From: an uncultured Roseburia sp.
GTDB taxonomy: Bacteria > Bacillota > Clostridia > Lachnospirales > Lachnospiraceae
Assembly (NCBI GenBank): GCA_934309475.1
Contig: CAKRDK010000011.1
Span: forward strand, 1 to 64,000
DNA length: 64,000 nt
Direction of reading: 5' to 3'
In this document: positions 1 to 9,428 of the stretch, piece by piece
Position numbering within the stretch: the stretch's first letter is position 1
Layout: every line of letters starts with the position of its first letter
The notes under the pieces: model-generated
What the model was told of the DNA's origin: nothing
The model's input: only the letters and a program-made list of their open reading frames with translations
Database searches by the model: none
Translations under genes and position numbers: made by a program

Positions 1-8
1 TAAATCAT
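1..8 (-). CDS. Possible start of a gene leaving the window on the left (first codons only)
   Basis: On the minus strand an ATG (positions 8-6) is preceded at seven bases by AAAGGAG, a good ribosome binding site. Only two codons are inside the window, so nothing can be said about the product. If real, bases 9-132 are the leader and promoter region between the GH5 gene and this gene; they hold a GTTAAA / TTTAAC inverted repeat but no convincing promoter. Confidence 0.35.
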
Positions 9-132
9 TATAAGACTCCTTTCACATAAATAAATATGTATGTATCTGTTAAACTTTGTTATTCATTTAACATACTGTAGACATTTTCTCACATTTTTTC
101 TCAATAGTAAAGTCTATTTCGACGATTTTTTC

Positions 133-3100
133 TTATTTTACAGAAATCGTCCAGTATACGCTGAGTACGAAGCCGAAAATTTTCACTTCATGTTTCGTTG
201 CTTTCACTGTTTTTGTAACACTTCCCTGGTACTCTCCGATTCCTTCCGCTGTTACCGTATAAGTTCCGGATGCCGTAATTTTTTCTACTTCTTCCGTTCC
301 ATTTGAAATTGTCACTTTGTAGTCTTTTCCTTCTTTCAGGCGTTTTCCATCGCAGTAGAGGAAGTTCGAAAGTGTAATGCCTTTTTTGTCCAAAAGCTTT
401 TTCGCATAGACTGCAAACGTTGTCTTTGCCGTAGGAATGTCTTTTCCATCCACGGTGATTGCTGCTGTAAAAGAATCCGTACGGTTATACTGTGTCACTG
501 TCACGGTCAGTTCTGTGCTTCCTTTCTTTAAGCCTGTCACGGTTCCGTCTTCCCCGACTCTTGCGATGCTTTCATCTGCAACCGCATAGGATAAAACTGC
601 ATCCTCCGCTAAGTTTGCGACTGCAACCTGTACGGTACTTCCGACCTGTGTCTCTACCTCGGAGACAACCGGGGCTGCTTTCACGCCAAACTGCACGTTC
701 ACATAAATTTCTTCATCCATATAGTAAACCACGACACCGCCATTGGTAAAGTTGTCACATGCTGTCTGTGAAAAGGTCATCGTTGCCGGCCAGCCGCTCA
801 TGGTAACAACACTGCTGTCTTCCACCCATGTTCCGTAAAGACTTGCTCCCTCCGGAATATTTAAATACTGGGAAGGGATTTCTGTCTCGCCCTCATACAG
901 ACATAATATAGAAGAAACAGAGATATCACTGCTCTCCACTGCCATATCCGGGCTGCTTGTGATTACATCCCCTTCTTTTGTCATCCATAAGGATACGAAC
1001 TGTCCGTCATACAGTTCAAGTTTTACTTTTATCAGACCATCCGTAACCGTGCTGTCCGCAAAAAAGCTGTTTGAAAATGTGATGCTTCCATTCTGGTAGT
1101 CAACAGAGTATGCGCCATCTAACTGAAGATAGTTCCACCAACTAGAGTTAGGACCAACTTTTCCTGACACTTCATATGCAGTTGCTCTTCTGACTTTCGT
1201 TCCCTGATAATCGACCGGAATTGTAATTCCGTCTGTCACAGTTCCCTCTGCCTCACCGATAAGTGGTGTTGCATATTTTACAAGGTACTCATGCCAGTCA
1301 GCGCCTGAACTGAACCGAAAAACCAAATCTGCAATCGTTCCATAATTTTCAGCACCCATTGCATCAAATGCCATATTCACATAATCTGCCAGAAGCGTCA
1401 CGGTCGCCGTTGCCTCATCGTAGGTATAATCGGTTCCCTCTGTGAGTCCTTCAATTCCCACAAACGTATTTCCATTTAAAGTCAGTGAAACGGAGACGTT
1501 GTCTGTTGTTTCTTCTGCAAAATAAATGGTATCAAGTCCGTTTGCATAGGAAGAACGTCCCTCCATGCTTGCTTCTAACATTGCTCCGACTAACGGCTTT
1601 TTCCAGGAATAATCCTCGGTGTCATTTCTGTCGATTCCGGAACCGTTATCCCAGAACATCAGACATACTCCGTCTTCCCTCGCAAGCTCATTCATATATT
1701 CATAGTATTTTAATTCTTCGCCGGGCTGATTGCACTCTTCTCCGGCATCATACCCTAAAAGTCCATACTCTCCGACAATCACGCCGATTCCCTTGTCTGT
1801 AAATGTACCGGATACCGTCTCAAAAAAGTTGTCCGCTGCTTTTCGTGCCGTGTAATCTTCATCCCAAAGCACCTCATCAAATCCTGTTTTTCCAAGGTTT
1901 GCACTGAATACCCACTCACTGTAATAATGAACGGTTGCAATTATATTCTCGTCGTTTAAAGAGGAAATCAGAGAATATAAAGCAGAACTATTTCCATAGT
2001 TAGTATCTAATGTTGGCATTACAATCATACGTGTTGCATTATTTCCACCGCTGTTACGGATTGCATGGTATGCTGCAAGGTTCACACTGTCTAACTTATC
2101 CTGTGCACTGATGCTTCCCGTCGCGGAAAACGTCGGTTCATTGATGGTCTCAAAGCAGACCTGTTCCGGTTCCTCTGCAAAATAGGCGGCAAGCTGTTCC
2201 CATAACTGGGTAAAACAAACATATTCATCGGATTCCATATTTCCATCCCAGGAAGATAACCAGAGCCATGAATCATGATGAATATTAATCATAACGTAAA
2301 GTCCGTCTTCAACCGCCCAGTCCACAACCTGTTTATAGCGTGCAAGCCATTCTTCATCAATCACGTAGGTTCCGTCTGTTTCCGAATAACGGCGGTACAA
2401 CGTCATCGGCATGCGGATGCTGTCATAGCCTTTTTCTGCCACTGCATCAATTAATTCTTTCGTCACAACCGGATTGCCCCATGCCGTTTCGCCTAAGTCT
2501 TCCTCATCTAATGCTGTATTCACACCGTCAAAACTGTTTCCAAGGTTCCACCCCTGTCCCATATTCAACACATATTGCTGTGACGCTGAGACACTGGTCT
2601 CTTCTTCGGTGCTTTCTTCTATTTCTGTTGATTCTGTATTTTCTTCGGTACTCTCCTCTGTTCCCGCTTCGGTTGTCTCGGTATTCTCCTCTGTTCCTTC
2701 TTCGGTTGTCTCGGTATTTTCTTCTCCAGTCTCTTCCACGGTGCACGCATAATAGCCGGTCAACTGATATTCACAATCGGTATTTTCAACATAGCTGATG
2801 TTGATGCCATATAAATCACTTCCAAGAGAAGTCTCTATGTCCTCCATAGAGAGATAACAGGTGTACACGCCATCCTCTTCGGTCGAATTGCCGATGGTGA
2901 CAAAATTACTCTGCCAGCCACCCCAGCTGCTCGTGAAAGGCTGAACATTAAAGACACAGTCCCCGGATTCTGCCGTGCTCTCATCCGACACCGTATATTC
3001 GACTTTTAAATAGTCCGCCTCCGGTTCGAGATTCGTCTGAATGTAACCATCATAACTGCCCCCTGTTCCTCTTGCCTCAGCAAGCGAGCCCGTCGGTGTT

Positions 3101-3234
3101 CCGCTCAGAATCGAGACCTCCGATGCCACATTTTCCGGTGCAGATGCCCATACATCTGCCTGCGGCACTGTCACGCTTGTTGCAAGCATCGTTGCTGCAA
3201 GTAATGCAGCCATACCTTGTTTTCTCCTTTTCAT
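133..3234 (-). CDS. Secreted modular GH5 endo-beta-1,4-glucanase (cellulase)
   Basis: Extracellular glycoside hydrolase family 5, probably cleaving cellulose, mixed-linkage glucan or xyloglucan. Domain order in 1033 residues: signal peptide (about 1-31, KRRK start, hydrophobic core, AS-A cleavage); a beta-rich module that may bind carbohydrate (about 45-165); a Glu/Thr-rich linker (about 166-215); the GH5 barrel (about 220-560) with GWNLGNSFD, INIHHDSW, acid/base Glu366 in INEPTF, VHYY and nucleophile Glu489 in VGEYG; an X2-like module (about 565-655); a second beta-rich region (about 680-790); a bacterial Ig-like (Big_2) domain (about 855-930); and a short C-terminal beta domain. No LPXTG or SLH anchor is seen, so the enzyme is probably free or bound through its accessory modules. 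The ATG is preceded by GGGAGG. Family is sure; exact substrate is not. Confidence 0.9.
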   Translation of the reverse strand: MKRRKQGMAALLAATMLATSVTVPQADVWASAPENVASEVSILSGTPTGSLAEARGTGGSYDGYIQTNLEPEADYLKVEYTVSDESTAESGDCVFNVQPFTSSWGGWQSNFVTIGNSTEEDGVYTCYLSMEDIETSLGSDLYGINISYVENTDCEYQLTGYYACTVEETGEENTETTEEGTEENTETTEAGTEESTEENTESTEIEESTEEETSVSASQQYVLNMGQGWNLGNSFDGVNTALDEEDLGETAWGNPVVTKELIDAVAEKGYDSIRMPMTLYRRYSETDGTYVIDEEWLARYKQVVDWAVEDGLYVMINIHHDSWLWLSSWDGNMESDEYVCFTQLWEQLAAYFAEEPEQVCFETINEPTFSATGSISAQDKLDSVNLAAYHAIRNSGGNNATRMIVMPTLDTNYGNSSALYSLISSLNDENIIATVHYYSEWVFSANLGKTGFDEVLWDEDYTARKAADNFFETVSGTFTDKGIGVIVGEYGLLGYDAGEECNQPGEELKYYEYMNELAREDGVCLMFWDNGSGIDRNDTEDYSWKKPLVGAMLEASMEGRSSYANGLDTIYFAEETTDNVSVSLTLNGNTFVGIEGLTEGTDYTYDEATATVTLLADYVNMAFDAMGAENYGTIADLVFRFSSGADWHEYLVKYATPLIGEAEGTVTDGITIPVDYQGTKVRRATAYEVSGKVGPNSSWWNYLQLDGAYSVDYQNGSITFSNSFFADSTVTDGLIKVKLELYDGQFVSLWMTKEGDVITSSPDMAVESSDISVSSILCLYEGETEIPSQYLNIPEGASLYGTWVEDSSVVTMSGWPATMTFSQTACDNFTNGGVVVYYMDEEIYVNVQFGVKAAPVVSEVETQVGSTVQVAVANLAEDAVLSYAVADESIARVGEDGTVTGLKKGSTELTVTVTQYNRTDSFTAAITVDGKDIPTAKTTFAVYAKKLLDKKGITLSNFLYCDGKRLKEGKDYKVTISNGTEEVEKITASGTYTVTAEGIGEYQGSVTKTVKATKHEVKIFGFVLSVYWTISVK

Positions 3235-3299
3235 GAAAAAACCTCCCTATATATAATGTATTGTAACAGGCACAATCCCCATTCGCCTGTCCATGCATC

Positions 3300-3345
3300 A
3301 TTATATAGGAAGGTTCTTTTTGAAAACATCTCGAAAATCCGAGAT
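3300..3345 (-). promoter_or_regulatory. Promoter with adjacent palindrome before the GH5 gene
   Basis: Reading the minus strand, a perfect TATAAT lies at 3305-3300 with a weak -35 (TTTTCA or TGTTTT, 15-17 bases upstream). Just upstream is ATCTCG-GATTTT-CGAGAT (3345-3328), a perfect 6-bp inverted repeat. It sits where a repressor or activator could act, but it also lies right after the stop of the preceding gene and could be a weak terminator. Confidence 0.45.
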
Positions 3346-3362
3346 AAAATACCTCAAATATT

Positions 3363-4034
3363 TTATGAATGAGACTTGCTTACAATCTCATCTTTGTTTT
3401 TAAAAATGGATTCCGCCGGAATCACGCCACGCACACTTGACAGCGGATATACATTGGTGTGTCTTCCAATGACAGTTCCCGGATTCAAAACAGAATTACA
3501 GCCAACCTCAACATAATCGCCGAGCATCGCTCCAAATTTCTTTAATCCTGTTTTAATTTCTTCTCCATTTCCTTTTACCACAACAAGTGTCTTGTCTGAC
3601 TTCACATTCGATGTGATAGAGCCGGCACCCATGTGGGAACGGTGTCCTAAGATAGAATCCCCGACATAATTGTAATGTGGTACCTGTACAGTATTAAACA
3701 AAATGACATTTTTCAGTTCTGTCGAGTTGCCGACCACAGTTCCTTTTCCGACAATGGCGCTTCCACGAATAAACGCACAATGGCGGATTTCCGCTTCCTC
3801 GTCAATAATTAAAGGACCATTTAAACATGCAGTCGGTGCCACCTTTGCACTCTTTGCCACCCAGATATCTTCCCCGCGTTGTTCAAACTTTTCTGCATCC
3901 AGTGTCGGGCCAAGTTCCCGGATAAACTCTGCAATCCCTTTTAACGCTTCCCACGGATATTCAAACTGTGCAAGGTAATCTCCTGCAATACTTTCTTTTA
4001 AATCATACAAATTCGTTATCTTTGCCTGTTCCAT
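3363..4034 (-). CDS. Left-handed beta-helix (hexapeptide) protein, sugar nucleotidyl/acyltransferase-like
   Basis: A 223-residue protein with hexapeptide-repeat character (LIIDEEAEIRHCAFIRGSAIVG, NSTELKNVILFN, VGDSILGHRSHMGAGS, VGCNSVLNPGTVIG), the fold of the C-terminal half of GlmU and of serine-type acetyltransferases. It has no N-terminal nucleotidyltransferase domain; homologues in Clostridia are often named 'UDP-N-acetylglucosamine pyrophosphorylase-related'. Substrate unknown. I start it at the ATG of MEQAKITN (4034), which has GGAGG eight bases upstream, instead of the in-frame codon nine residues earlier. This start lies inside the end of topB, giving a 32-base overlap, so translation of the two is probably coupled. 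Confidence 0.7.
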   Translation of the reverse strand: MEQAKITNLYDLKESIAGDYLAQFEYPWEALKGIAEFIRELGPTLDAEKFEQRGEDIWVAKSAKVAPTACLNGPLIIDEEAEIRHCAFIRGSAIVGKGTVVGNSTELKNVILFNTVQVPHYNYVGDSILGHRSHMGAGSITSNVKSDKTLVVVKGNGEEIKTGLKKFGAMLGDYVEVGCNSVLNPGTVIGRHTNVYPLSSVRGVIPAESIFKNKDEIVSKSHS

Positions 4035-7000
4035 TTTCTTCCTCCATCTCTCTGCCGGCATCTTCTTCTAATATGCCGGACGCTGCTAACTGTTCTGCCG
4101 CTTCCTGCTCCTGTATGGCTGCAATCTCCGCCGCCATGGCGAGCATCGCGTCATCCGTCATGTTATCATAAAACGGTGTGTCATCCTGCGCTTCCTGTTT
4201 TGCACCGGATGCCTCTTCACCCGGATTCTCAAAATCAAATCGAATCTGGTCATCCTCGTATTTTAAGCAGGTATCAAATACATTGCCTGCCTTTGACGTA
4301 AATCCCTGCACCTTTTTCGCCGTTTTTCCAGTGGTGAGAAGTTCCCGCACCACTTCCTCCGGCAGCTCTACCTTTGCTATTGTATGAGAAATCTTAAATC
4401 CACATTCACATTCATAATTCCACTGTGCCTTCTTCATGAACTTATGACACTTCGGACATTCTAATGTGCTCTCAACCGGCTTCGGCTTCTCCGGAAAATC
4501 AAAGGTTACTCTGCCATCTTCAGTCAGCTTTAACGGTGCATCAAACATCATGCCTGTCTTTGCCACAAATCCCTTAATGACATCTGTCTTTTTACGGATT
4601 AAAAGTTCCTTGACCTGCGCCTCTTTTAACTTCACACCGGCAATTTTACCGATGGAAAAACGACAGGAATTCTCGTCGTCTTTCGAGTAATTCGCGCAGC
4701 CATACCCAAACGGCGTCTGCACAATTTTTCCACCGCAGAGCGGACAACTGACATCCTTCACCGCCGGTGCTTCCAAATCCGTAAAGTCAAATTTCAGCCC
4801 TGTGACCTTGCCCTCTTCATTCCGATTCAAGGCAACCCGCGCATCAAACTTCTTGCCGGATTTCGACTTGAACCCGCGGATTGTGCCGGTTCTGCCCTCT
4901 GTCAAAAGTTCCTTGACCTGTGCTTCCGTCAGGCTCTTCTCCGCCATCTTGCCAATGGAGAAGCGGCAGGAATGCTCATCGTCTTTCGAATAATTTGCAC
5001 AGCCAAATCCAAACGGCGTCTGCACAATAGCACCTCCACAGAGCGGACAGACCACGTCCTTAACCTTCTTCGCTTCCACGTTCTCAAAGTCAAATTTCAG
5101 ACTTTTTCTTCCGTTCTCATTTTCCGCAAGCATCAGGCAAGCGTCAAACTTCTTGCCGGATTTCGACTTGAATCCACGGATTGTCGACGTCCGACCGTTT
5201 GTGAGAAGTTCCCGTACCTGTGACACATTCAAATCTTTTCCCGCAATCTGTCCAATCGAGAACTTACAGCTTGCATCGTTTCCGGCTTCATAGTTTGCAC
5301 AGCCGTAACCGAACGACTTCACCTCAATGGCACCTCCACAGAGCGGACACTGCACTCCTTCCACGACCTGAGGCTGGTTTTCCGAAAAGTCAAAATTGAT
5401 ATTCTTCTTTCCATCTTCCCCTGTCTCTAAGACAAGGCATGCCTGAAACTTCTTTTTACTCTTGGATGTAAACCCCTTTAATACGTCGGTTTTTCCATTT
5501 GTTAAAAGTTGTTTTAATTCTTCTTTCTTTAAATCACGCCCTGCTATCTTTCCAATGGAAAAATAGCACGCCTGCGGATCTTCTCTATGCTTCACACAGG
5601 TGTAGCCAAACGGTGCCACTTCAATGTCACTGCCGCAGACCGGACATTTCACATCCTCTAAAATTTCCGGCTGGTTCTGTGAGAAGTCAAACTGTATGGA
5701 CGGCCGTCCTTCCTCATCTTTTGTCATGACAAGGCAGGCATTAAATTTCTTTTTACTCTTCGACACAAACCCGCTTAATACGTCAGTTTTTCCATTTGTT
5801 AAAAGTTGTTTTAATTCTTCTTCTTCTAAATCACGACCGGCAATGGTTCCAATCGAGAAACGGCATCCCGTTCCGTCTTTCTTATAATTGCTGCATCCAT
5901 ATCCAAACGGCGTTGTCTCTATCTCACCACCGCAGACCGGACAAGGAACTCCTAATTTCTTCTTTGCAGCGAGCCCCCTCCCGCCTTTTCCGACAAGCGG
6001 CTGAATCTGCTGTGCAATCTGCATCGTCAGATTATGCTCAATCATGGAGACCGTTTCCCGCCGGATAAAGTCTTCTAACTTCGCACGGTAATCCTCCATC
6101 TCCACAGTTCCATGTGTGATGCCATCTAATCCCTTTTCCCAGGAAGCAGTCATCTTTGGATTCAAAAGTGCCGGAACTGTCATATTTACCACTTCAAACA
6201 CCATCTCGCCCAAGCGTTCCGGTGTGAGCACCTGTGTTTTCTTGTTAAGGCCGAGATAGCCGATACGCACCAGCTTTTTGATAATCTCGGCACGGGTTGC
6301 AGACGTGCCGATACCGGAGCCCTTAATCTGCGCACGAAGTTCCTCGTCTTCGATCAACTGTCCTGCATTTTCCATCGCAAGCACCATGGAACCGGATGTA
6401 TAACGTTTTGGCGGAGAAGTCTTTCCTTCCTTGATTTCAAAACCGTTTACGGAAAGTTCATCCCCTTTGTTCAGCTGTTCTGCAATGGCTAAAAGTCCCG
6501 GACTTTCCTTCTCTTCTTCCTCATTTTCTTCCTCGGACGGCTTTTTCCCGGCAATCTCTAAAAATCCCGGATCTTTTAATGCTTTTGCGGATGCAAAAAG
6601 CTTCTCCTGCCCGATGCCAACCGTCAGTTTTACATTCTGGTATGTCGCAGCCGGATAAAAAATACTCAAGAAACGTCTGACAATCAAATCAAACACTTTG
6701 CGCTGCAACTCTGTCAGTTTTTCTAATTCCGTCAACTGGCCGGTCGGAATAATGGCATAGTGGTCCGTTACCTTAGAATCATCTGTATAGGAGGTCTTTC
6801 CGATATTGCGGTAAAGCCCTTCTTTCATGATTTTCTCGACATAGGAACTGACCGGCTGATAATTTTTCAGGCGGCTGACATTTTTCCCGATTTCCTTTGC
6901 AACCGCAGAAGAAAGAACACGTGCATCCGTTCTCGGATATGTTGTCAGTTTTCTCTCATACAAATCCTGCGCCACCTGCAAGGTTTCATCCGGACTGATT

Positions 7001-7941
7001 TTAAAACGCTTCGCACACTCTGCCTGAAGCTCCGCCAAGTTAAATAACAGTGGTGCTCTTTTTCTTGATGTTCCGCGCTCAATGGCTTCCACAACTGCCG
7101 TTTTCCCACTAAGCTGCTCTATCAGGTTATTCGCACTGTTTTCCTCTTTGAAGCCATTTTCCTTATACAAAAGCGGGGACTCAAAATAAGCGGAACCATC
7201 CACCGCCTTCCATTCACCCTCAACATTAGCTTCGGTAAAATTCCCGACAACGCGGTAAAACGGTGTCTCCACAAAATTGCGAATCTCGCGCTCCCTTATG
7301 ACAACCATTCCAAGTACGCATGTCATTACACGTCCCACCGCAATCGCCGTATAGGAATTCGTTCCCGCCGCATCGTTTAAAATTTTTCCGTATTTGACCG
7401 ACATGACACGCGAAAAATTAATTCCCATCGCATAATCTTCGATGGTTCTCATAATACCGGAATTACCGAGATTATCGTAATCCGACATCGGCCTTGCCTC
7501 TGCGATTCCACGCTTAATCTCCTCTTCCGTCTGCGAATCAATCCAGACACGAAGTTCCTCCATGCCTTCTCTGACGCCGCCAAACCGACGTATGTTTTCC
7601 TCTATCGTCTGTCCTTCTTTTCCAGCATCACCTGCCCAGTAAACCTTAGATATATCCTCCCGATGCAGCATTCTGTGCACAATATCGTACTGTTTGCTCA
7701 CCGCCGGAATGACATTGTATTTATAGTCTCTCGGCAAAAAAGGAAGATCCTCTACACGCCATTTTTTGTATTTCTCATCATATTCCTCCGGGTAGACCAT
7801 CTCCACAAGATGACCCACACACCAGGTAATGACATAATCACTATTCTCAATATATCCATCATTTCTTCCGGAAACGCCGAGAATCCTTGCAAATTCCTGC
7901 GCAACACTCGGTTTCTCCGTGATAATCAATGATTTTGCCAA
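4003..7941 (-). CDS. topB: DNA topoisomerase III with six C-terminal zinc-ribbon repeats
   Basis: Type IA topoisomerase, 1312 residues, about twice the length of E. coli TopB. The TOPRIM domain starts MAKSLIITEKPSVAQ; the acidic motif reads GDAGKEGQ (about 104-111), with Gly where many enzymes have the second Asp, a variant I associate with the mobile-element and Firmicutes TopB branch. The active-site tyrosine is Tyr335 in TTYPRTD. The core ends near residue 650. From about 667 come six repeats of roughly 95-100 residues, each a four-Cys zinc ribbon (CPxCG...FGYGC...C) followed by a segment of the type FSIGxIAGxxLxxxxxxxLL; the sixth is divergent (CPKCH...CECG). The start codon is TTG with GGAGG eight bases before it. 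It overlaps the downstream hexapeptide gene. Confidence 0.93.
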   Translation of the reverse strand: MAKSLIITEKPSVAQEFARILGVSGRNDGYIENSDYVITWCVGHLVEMVYPEEYDEKYKKWRVEDLPFLPRDYKYNVIPAVSKQYDIVHRMLHREDISKVYWAGDAGKEGQTIEENIRRFGGVREGMEELRVWIDSQTEEEIKRGIAEARPMSDYDNLGNSGIMRTIEDYAMGINFSRVMSVKYGKILNDAAGTNSYTAIAVGRVMTCVLGMVVIREREIRNFVETPFYRVVGNFTEANVEGEWKAVDGSAYFESPLLYKENGFKEENSANNLIEQLSGKTAVVEAIERGTSRKRAPLLFNLAELQAECAKRFKISPDETLQVAQDLYERKLTTYPRTDARVLSSAVAKEIGKNVSRLKNYQPVSSYVEKIMKEGLYRNIGKTSYTDDSKVTDHYAIIPTGQLTELEKLTELQRKVFDLIVRRFLSIFYPAATYQNVKLTVGIGQEKLFASAKALKDPGFLEIAGKKPSEEENEEEEKESPGLLAIAEQLNKGDELSVNGFEIKEGKTSPPKRYTSGSMVLAMENAGQLIEDEELRAQIKGSGIGTSATRAEIIKKLVRIGYLGLNKKTQVLTPERLGEMVFEVVNMTVPALLNPKMTASWEKGLDGITHGTVEMEDYRAKLEDFIRRETVSMIEHNLTMQIAQQIQPLVGKGGRGLAAKKKLGVPCPVCGGEIETTPFGYGCSNYKKDGTGCRFSIGTIAGRDLEEEELKQLLTNGKTDVLSGFVSKSKKKFNACLVMTKDEEGRPSIQFDFSQNQPEILEDVKCPVCGSDIEVAPFGYTCVKHREDPQACYFSIGKIAGRDLKKEELKQLLTNGKTDVLKGFTSKSKKKFQACLVLETGEDGKKNINFDFSENQPQVVEGVQCPLCGGAIEVKSFGYGCANYEAGNDASCKFSIGQIAGKDLNVSQVRELLTNGRTSTIRGFKSKSGKKFDACLMLAENENGRKSLKFDFENVEAKKVKDVVCPLCGGAIVQTPFGFGCANYSKDDEHSCRFSIGKMAEKSLTEAQVKELLTEGRTGTIRGFKSKSGKKFDARVALNRNEEGKVTGLKFDFTDLEAPAVKDVSCPLCGGKIVQTPFGYGCANYSKDDENSCRFSIGKIAGVKLKEAQVKELLIRKKTDVIKGFVAKTGMMFDAPLKLTEDGRVTFDFPEKPKPVESTLECPKCHKFMKKAQWNYECECGFKISHTIAKVELPEEVVRELLTTGKTAKKVQGFTSKAGNVFDTCLKYEDDQIRFDFENPGEEASGAKQEAQDDTPFYDNMTDDAMLAMAAEIAAIQEQEAAEQLAASGILEEDAGREMEEENGTGKDNEFV

Positions 7942-7973
7942 TTTTTGCTTCCTCCTACGCCTTTCAACTCATC

Positions 7974-9395
7974 TTATAATTCATTCATATCGACCAGAAT
8001 AAATTTAGAATCCTCTTTTGCTTTCTGCACAAGGGCATCTGCAAATCCTTTTGCTGAAAAGAGGAAATAATATTCCGCTGATATTCTTGCCTGCTTCATG
8101 TTATAAAAGAGGTGTTCACACATTTCTTCCGAAAATTCTTCCTCGCTCCAGTTACAGCTTCCGACCATGTTCTGCCGCACCGCATCCTGTGCGATAATAT
8201 CAATGTTGCCCTCTTTTCCAATCCAGGTTCCCATTTTAACCGCCTTAAGCGGCAGCTTTCCAATCTGGTTCAACAGGAACAGATATTCCTTGCACACTTC
8301 TGAAAAATAATGTTCCAGATAGGCATCCAGCCCTTTATCTATGTAAGCATCGTAAAATTCTTCCGGTGTCATCAGATACAGGTCGGAAAGATGCGGATAG
8401 ACAAAGTAATACCAGAAATGAATGAAATTATCTTTAATCCGGTAAATTCCCTTCTTCGAATTCTCCCATCCGCCTGTCTCAAACGAAACTACCTTCTCAA
8501 TCATATCAAATGCCGCCAGATTCTTCATGTAAACACTGATTTTTGCCCTGGAATATCCGGTTGCAAGATAAATGTCGTTTAATTTATTGTTTCCGGACGC
8601 AATGCAGGATAAAATTGTATTATAAACCGACAATTCCCGTAGGTTGCTTCCAATAAGCTGTTCTGCCGCTTTGTGCATATAGCCGTTTCGTGACAAAATG
8701 TTCCGGCAGATATTTTCTTTTAAATCGCGCTTCGAGGTAAACCGGTTCATATACCCCGGCACGCCGCCTAAAATGCCGTATACCTTGATACACTCACTCA
8801 CCGGATAGTCCGGAAGTGCACGCACTACCTCCAGGAAATTGAGATTTTCTATTTTTATCAACTGGTCTAACTTCTTACGTCTCTCCCCGAAGAACGACGT
8901 AAATTCTTTTTCCATCCAACCATATGCGGAACTGCACAGCAAAATCATAACCGGTCCCGGATAAAGCTTATGCTCTTTCAGGCGAAGTAACGCCTCTAAA
9001 AATTCTGGGTCTTTTTTCATAATGTACTGCACTTCATCAATGACAAGTACAAGCTTCATAGGTCCGCCGCTTCGTATTCTCTTAAAATATTCCTCATAAG
9101 TATGCTGCGTCAGGGAAACATCCAGATTCCGTTTCAGCTCGTCCGCCATCCACTCCCTCTGCATCTCGTTTGATGCCGGTCTTGCACGGTAGTAGAACAC
9201 TTTCTTATCCTTAAAAAATGCCTTTAATAGCTGTTCTTTCTCGCAATCTTCCCTGCCATACAACGCAATCAGATGATTCTCTTTTTGTTCAAAATACCCC
9301 TCTAGCTGTTTTAAAACCGCTGTTTTTACAACCATCTCTGTATCTAGCCCCTTCCTTAAAACATATGAAGAAATTATATCATTTTTTAACTTCAT
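7974..9395 (-). CDS. DUF234-type AAA ATPase, degenerate P-loop and nuclease motif
   Basis: A 473-residue member of the family with an N-terminal ATPase_2 domain, a winged helix and a C-terminal DUF234 domain. The Walker A position reads GREDCEKEQ (about residues 49-57) where the family normally has GRRRVGKT-like sequence: the second Gly and the Ser/Thr are both Glu. Walker B (LVLVIDEVQYI) is intact. A winged helix lies near residues 275-310 (NDIYLATGYSRAKISVYMKNL). The C-terminal domain keeps GTWIGKEGNIDII but has GSCNW where relatives have GECKW, losing the presumed catalytic Glu and Lys. Function is unknown even for intact members. I use the ATG at 9395; a TTG two codons upstream is possible, and neither has a clear ribosome site because a repeat element lies directly upstream. 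Confidence 0.7.
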   Translation of the reverse strand: MKLKNDIISSYVLRKGLDTEMVVKTAVLKQLEGYFEQKENHLIALYGREDCEKEQLLKAFFKDKKVFYYRARPASNEMQREWMADELKRNLDVSLTQHTYEEYFKRIRSGGPMKLVLVIDEVQYIMKKDPEFLEALLRLKEHKLYPGPVMILLCSSAYGWMEKEFTSFFGERRKKLDQLIKIENLNFLEVVRALPDYPVSECIKVYGILGGVPGYMNRFTSKRDLKENICRNILSRNGYMHKAAEQLIGSNLRELSVYNTILSCIASGNNKLNDIYLATGYSRAKISVYMKNLAAFDMIEKVVSFETGGWENSKKGIYRIKDNFIHFWYYFVYPHLSDLYLMTPEEFYDAYIDKGLDAYLEHYFSEVCKEYLFLLNQIGKLPLKAVKMGTWIGKEGNIDIIAQDAVRQNMVGSCNWSEEEFSEEMCEHLFYNMKQARISAEYYFLFSAKGFADALVQKAKEDSKFILVDMNEL

Positions 9396-9404
9396 GGGCA
9401 ATAT

Positions 9405-9428
9405 AAAAAGAATCCTGCTTGCAGGATT
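9405..9428 (-). terminator. Terminator-like hairpin at the edge of dispersed element copy 1
   Basis: On the minus strand the perfect palindrome AATCCTGC-AA-GCAGGATT is followed by CTTTTT, the form of a Rho-independent terminator. It would stop transcription from asd before the ATPase gene. It is an integral part of the repeat element that spans 9410-9538. Confidence 0.5.

Noticed and set aside
2590..2740. Short tandem repeats rich in TCTTC
   Set aside because: They encode the Glu/Thr linker of the GH5 enzyme in frame; ordinary low-complexity linker.
2340..2798. Plus-strand open frame of 152 codons within the GH5 gene
   Set aside because: It lies opposite a clearly coding gene, has odd composition (Leu/Ser/Arg/Phe-rich) and no ribosome site; a shadow frame.
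4700..5980. Regularly spaced near-identical DNA repeats resembling an array
   Set aside because: They are in frame with topB and encode the zinc-ribbon units; not CRISPR.
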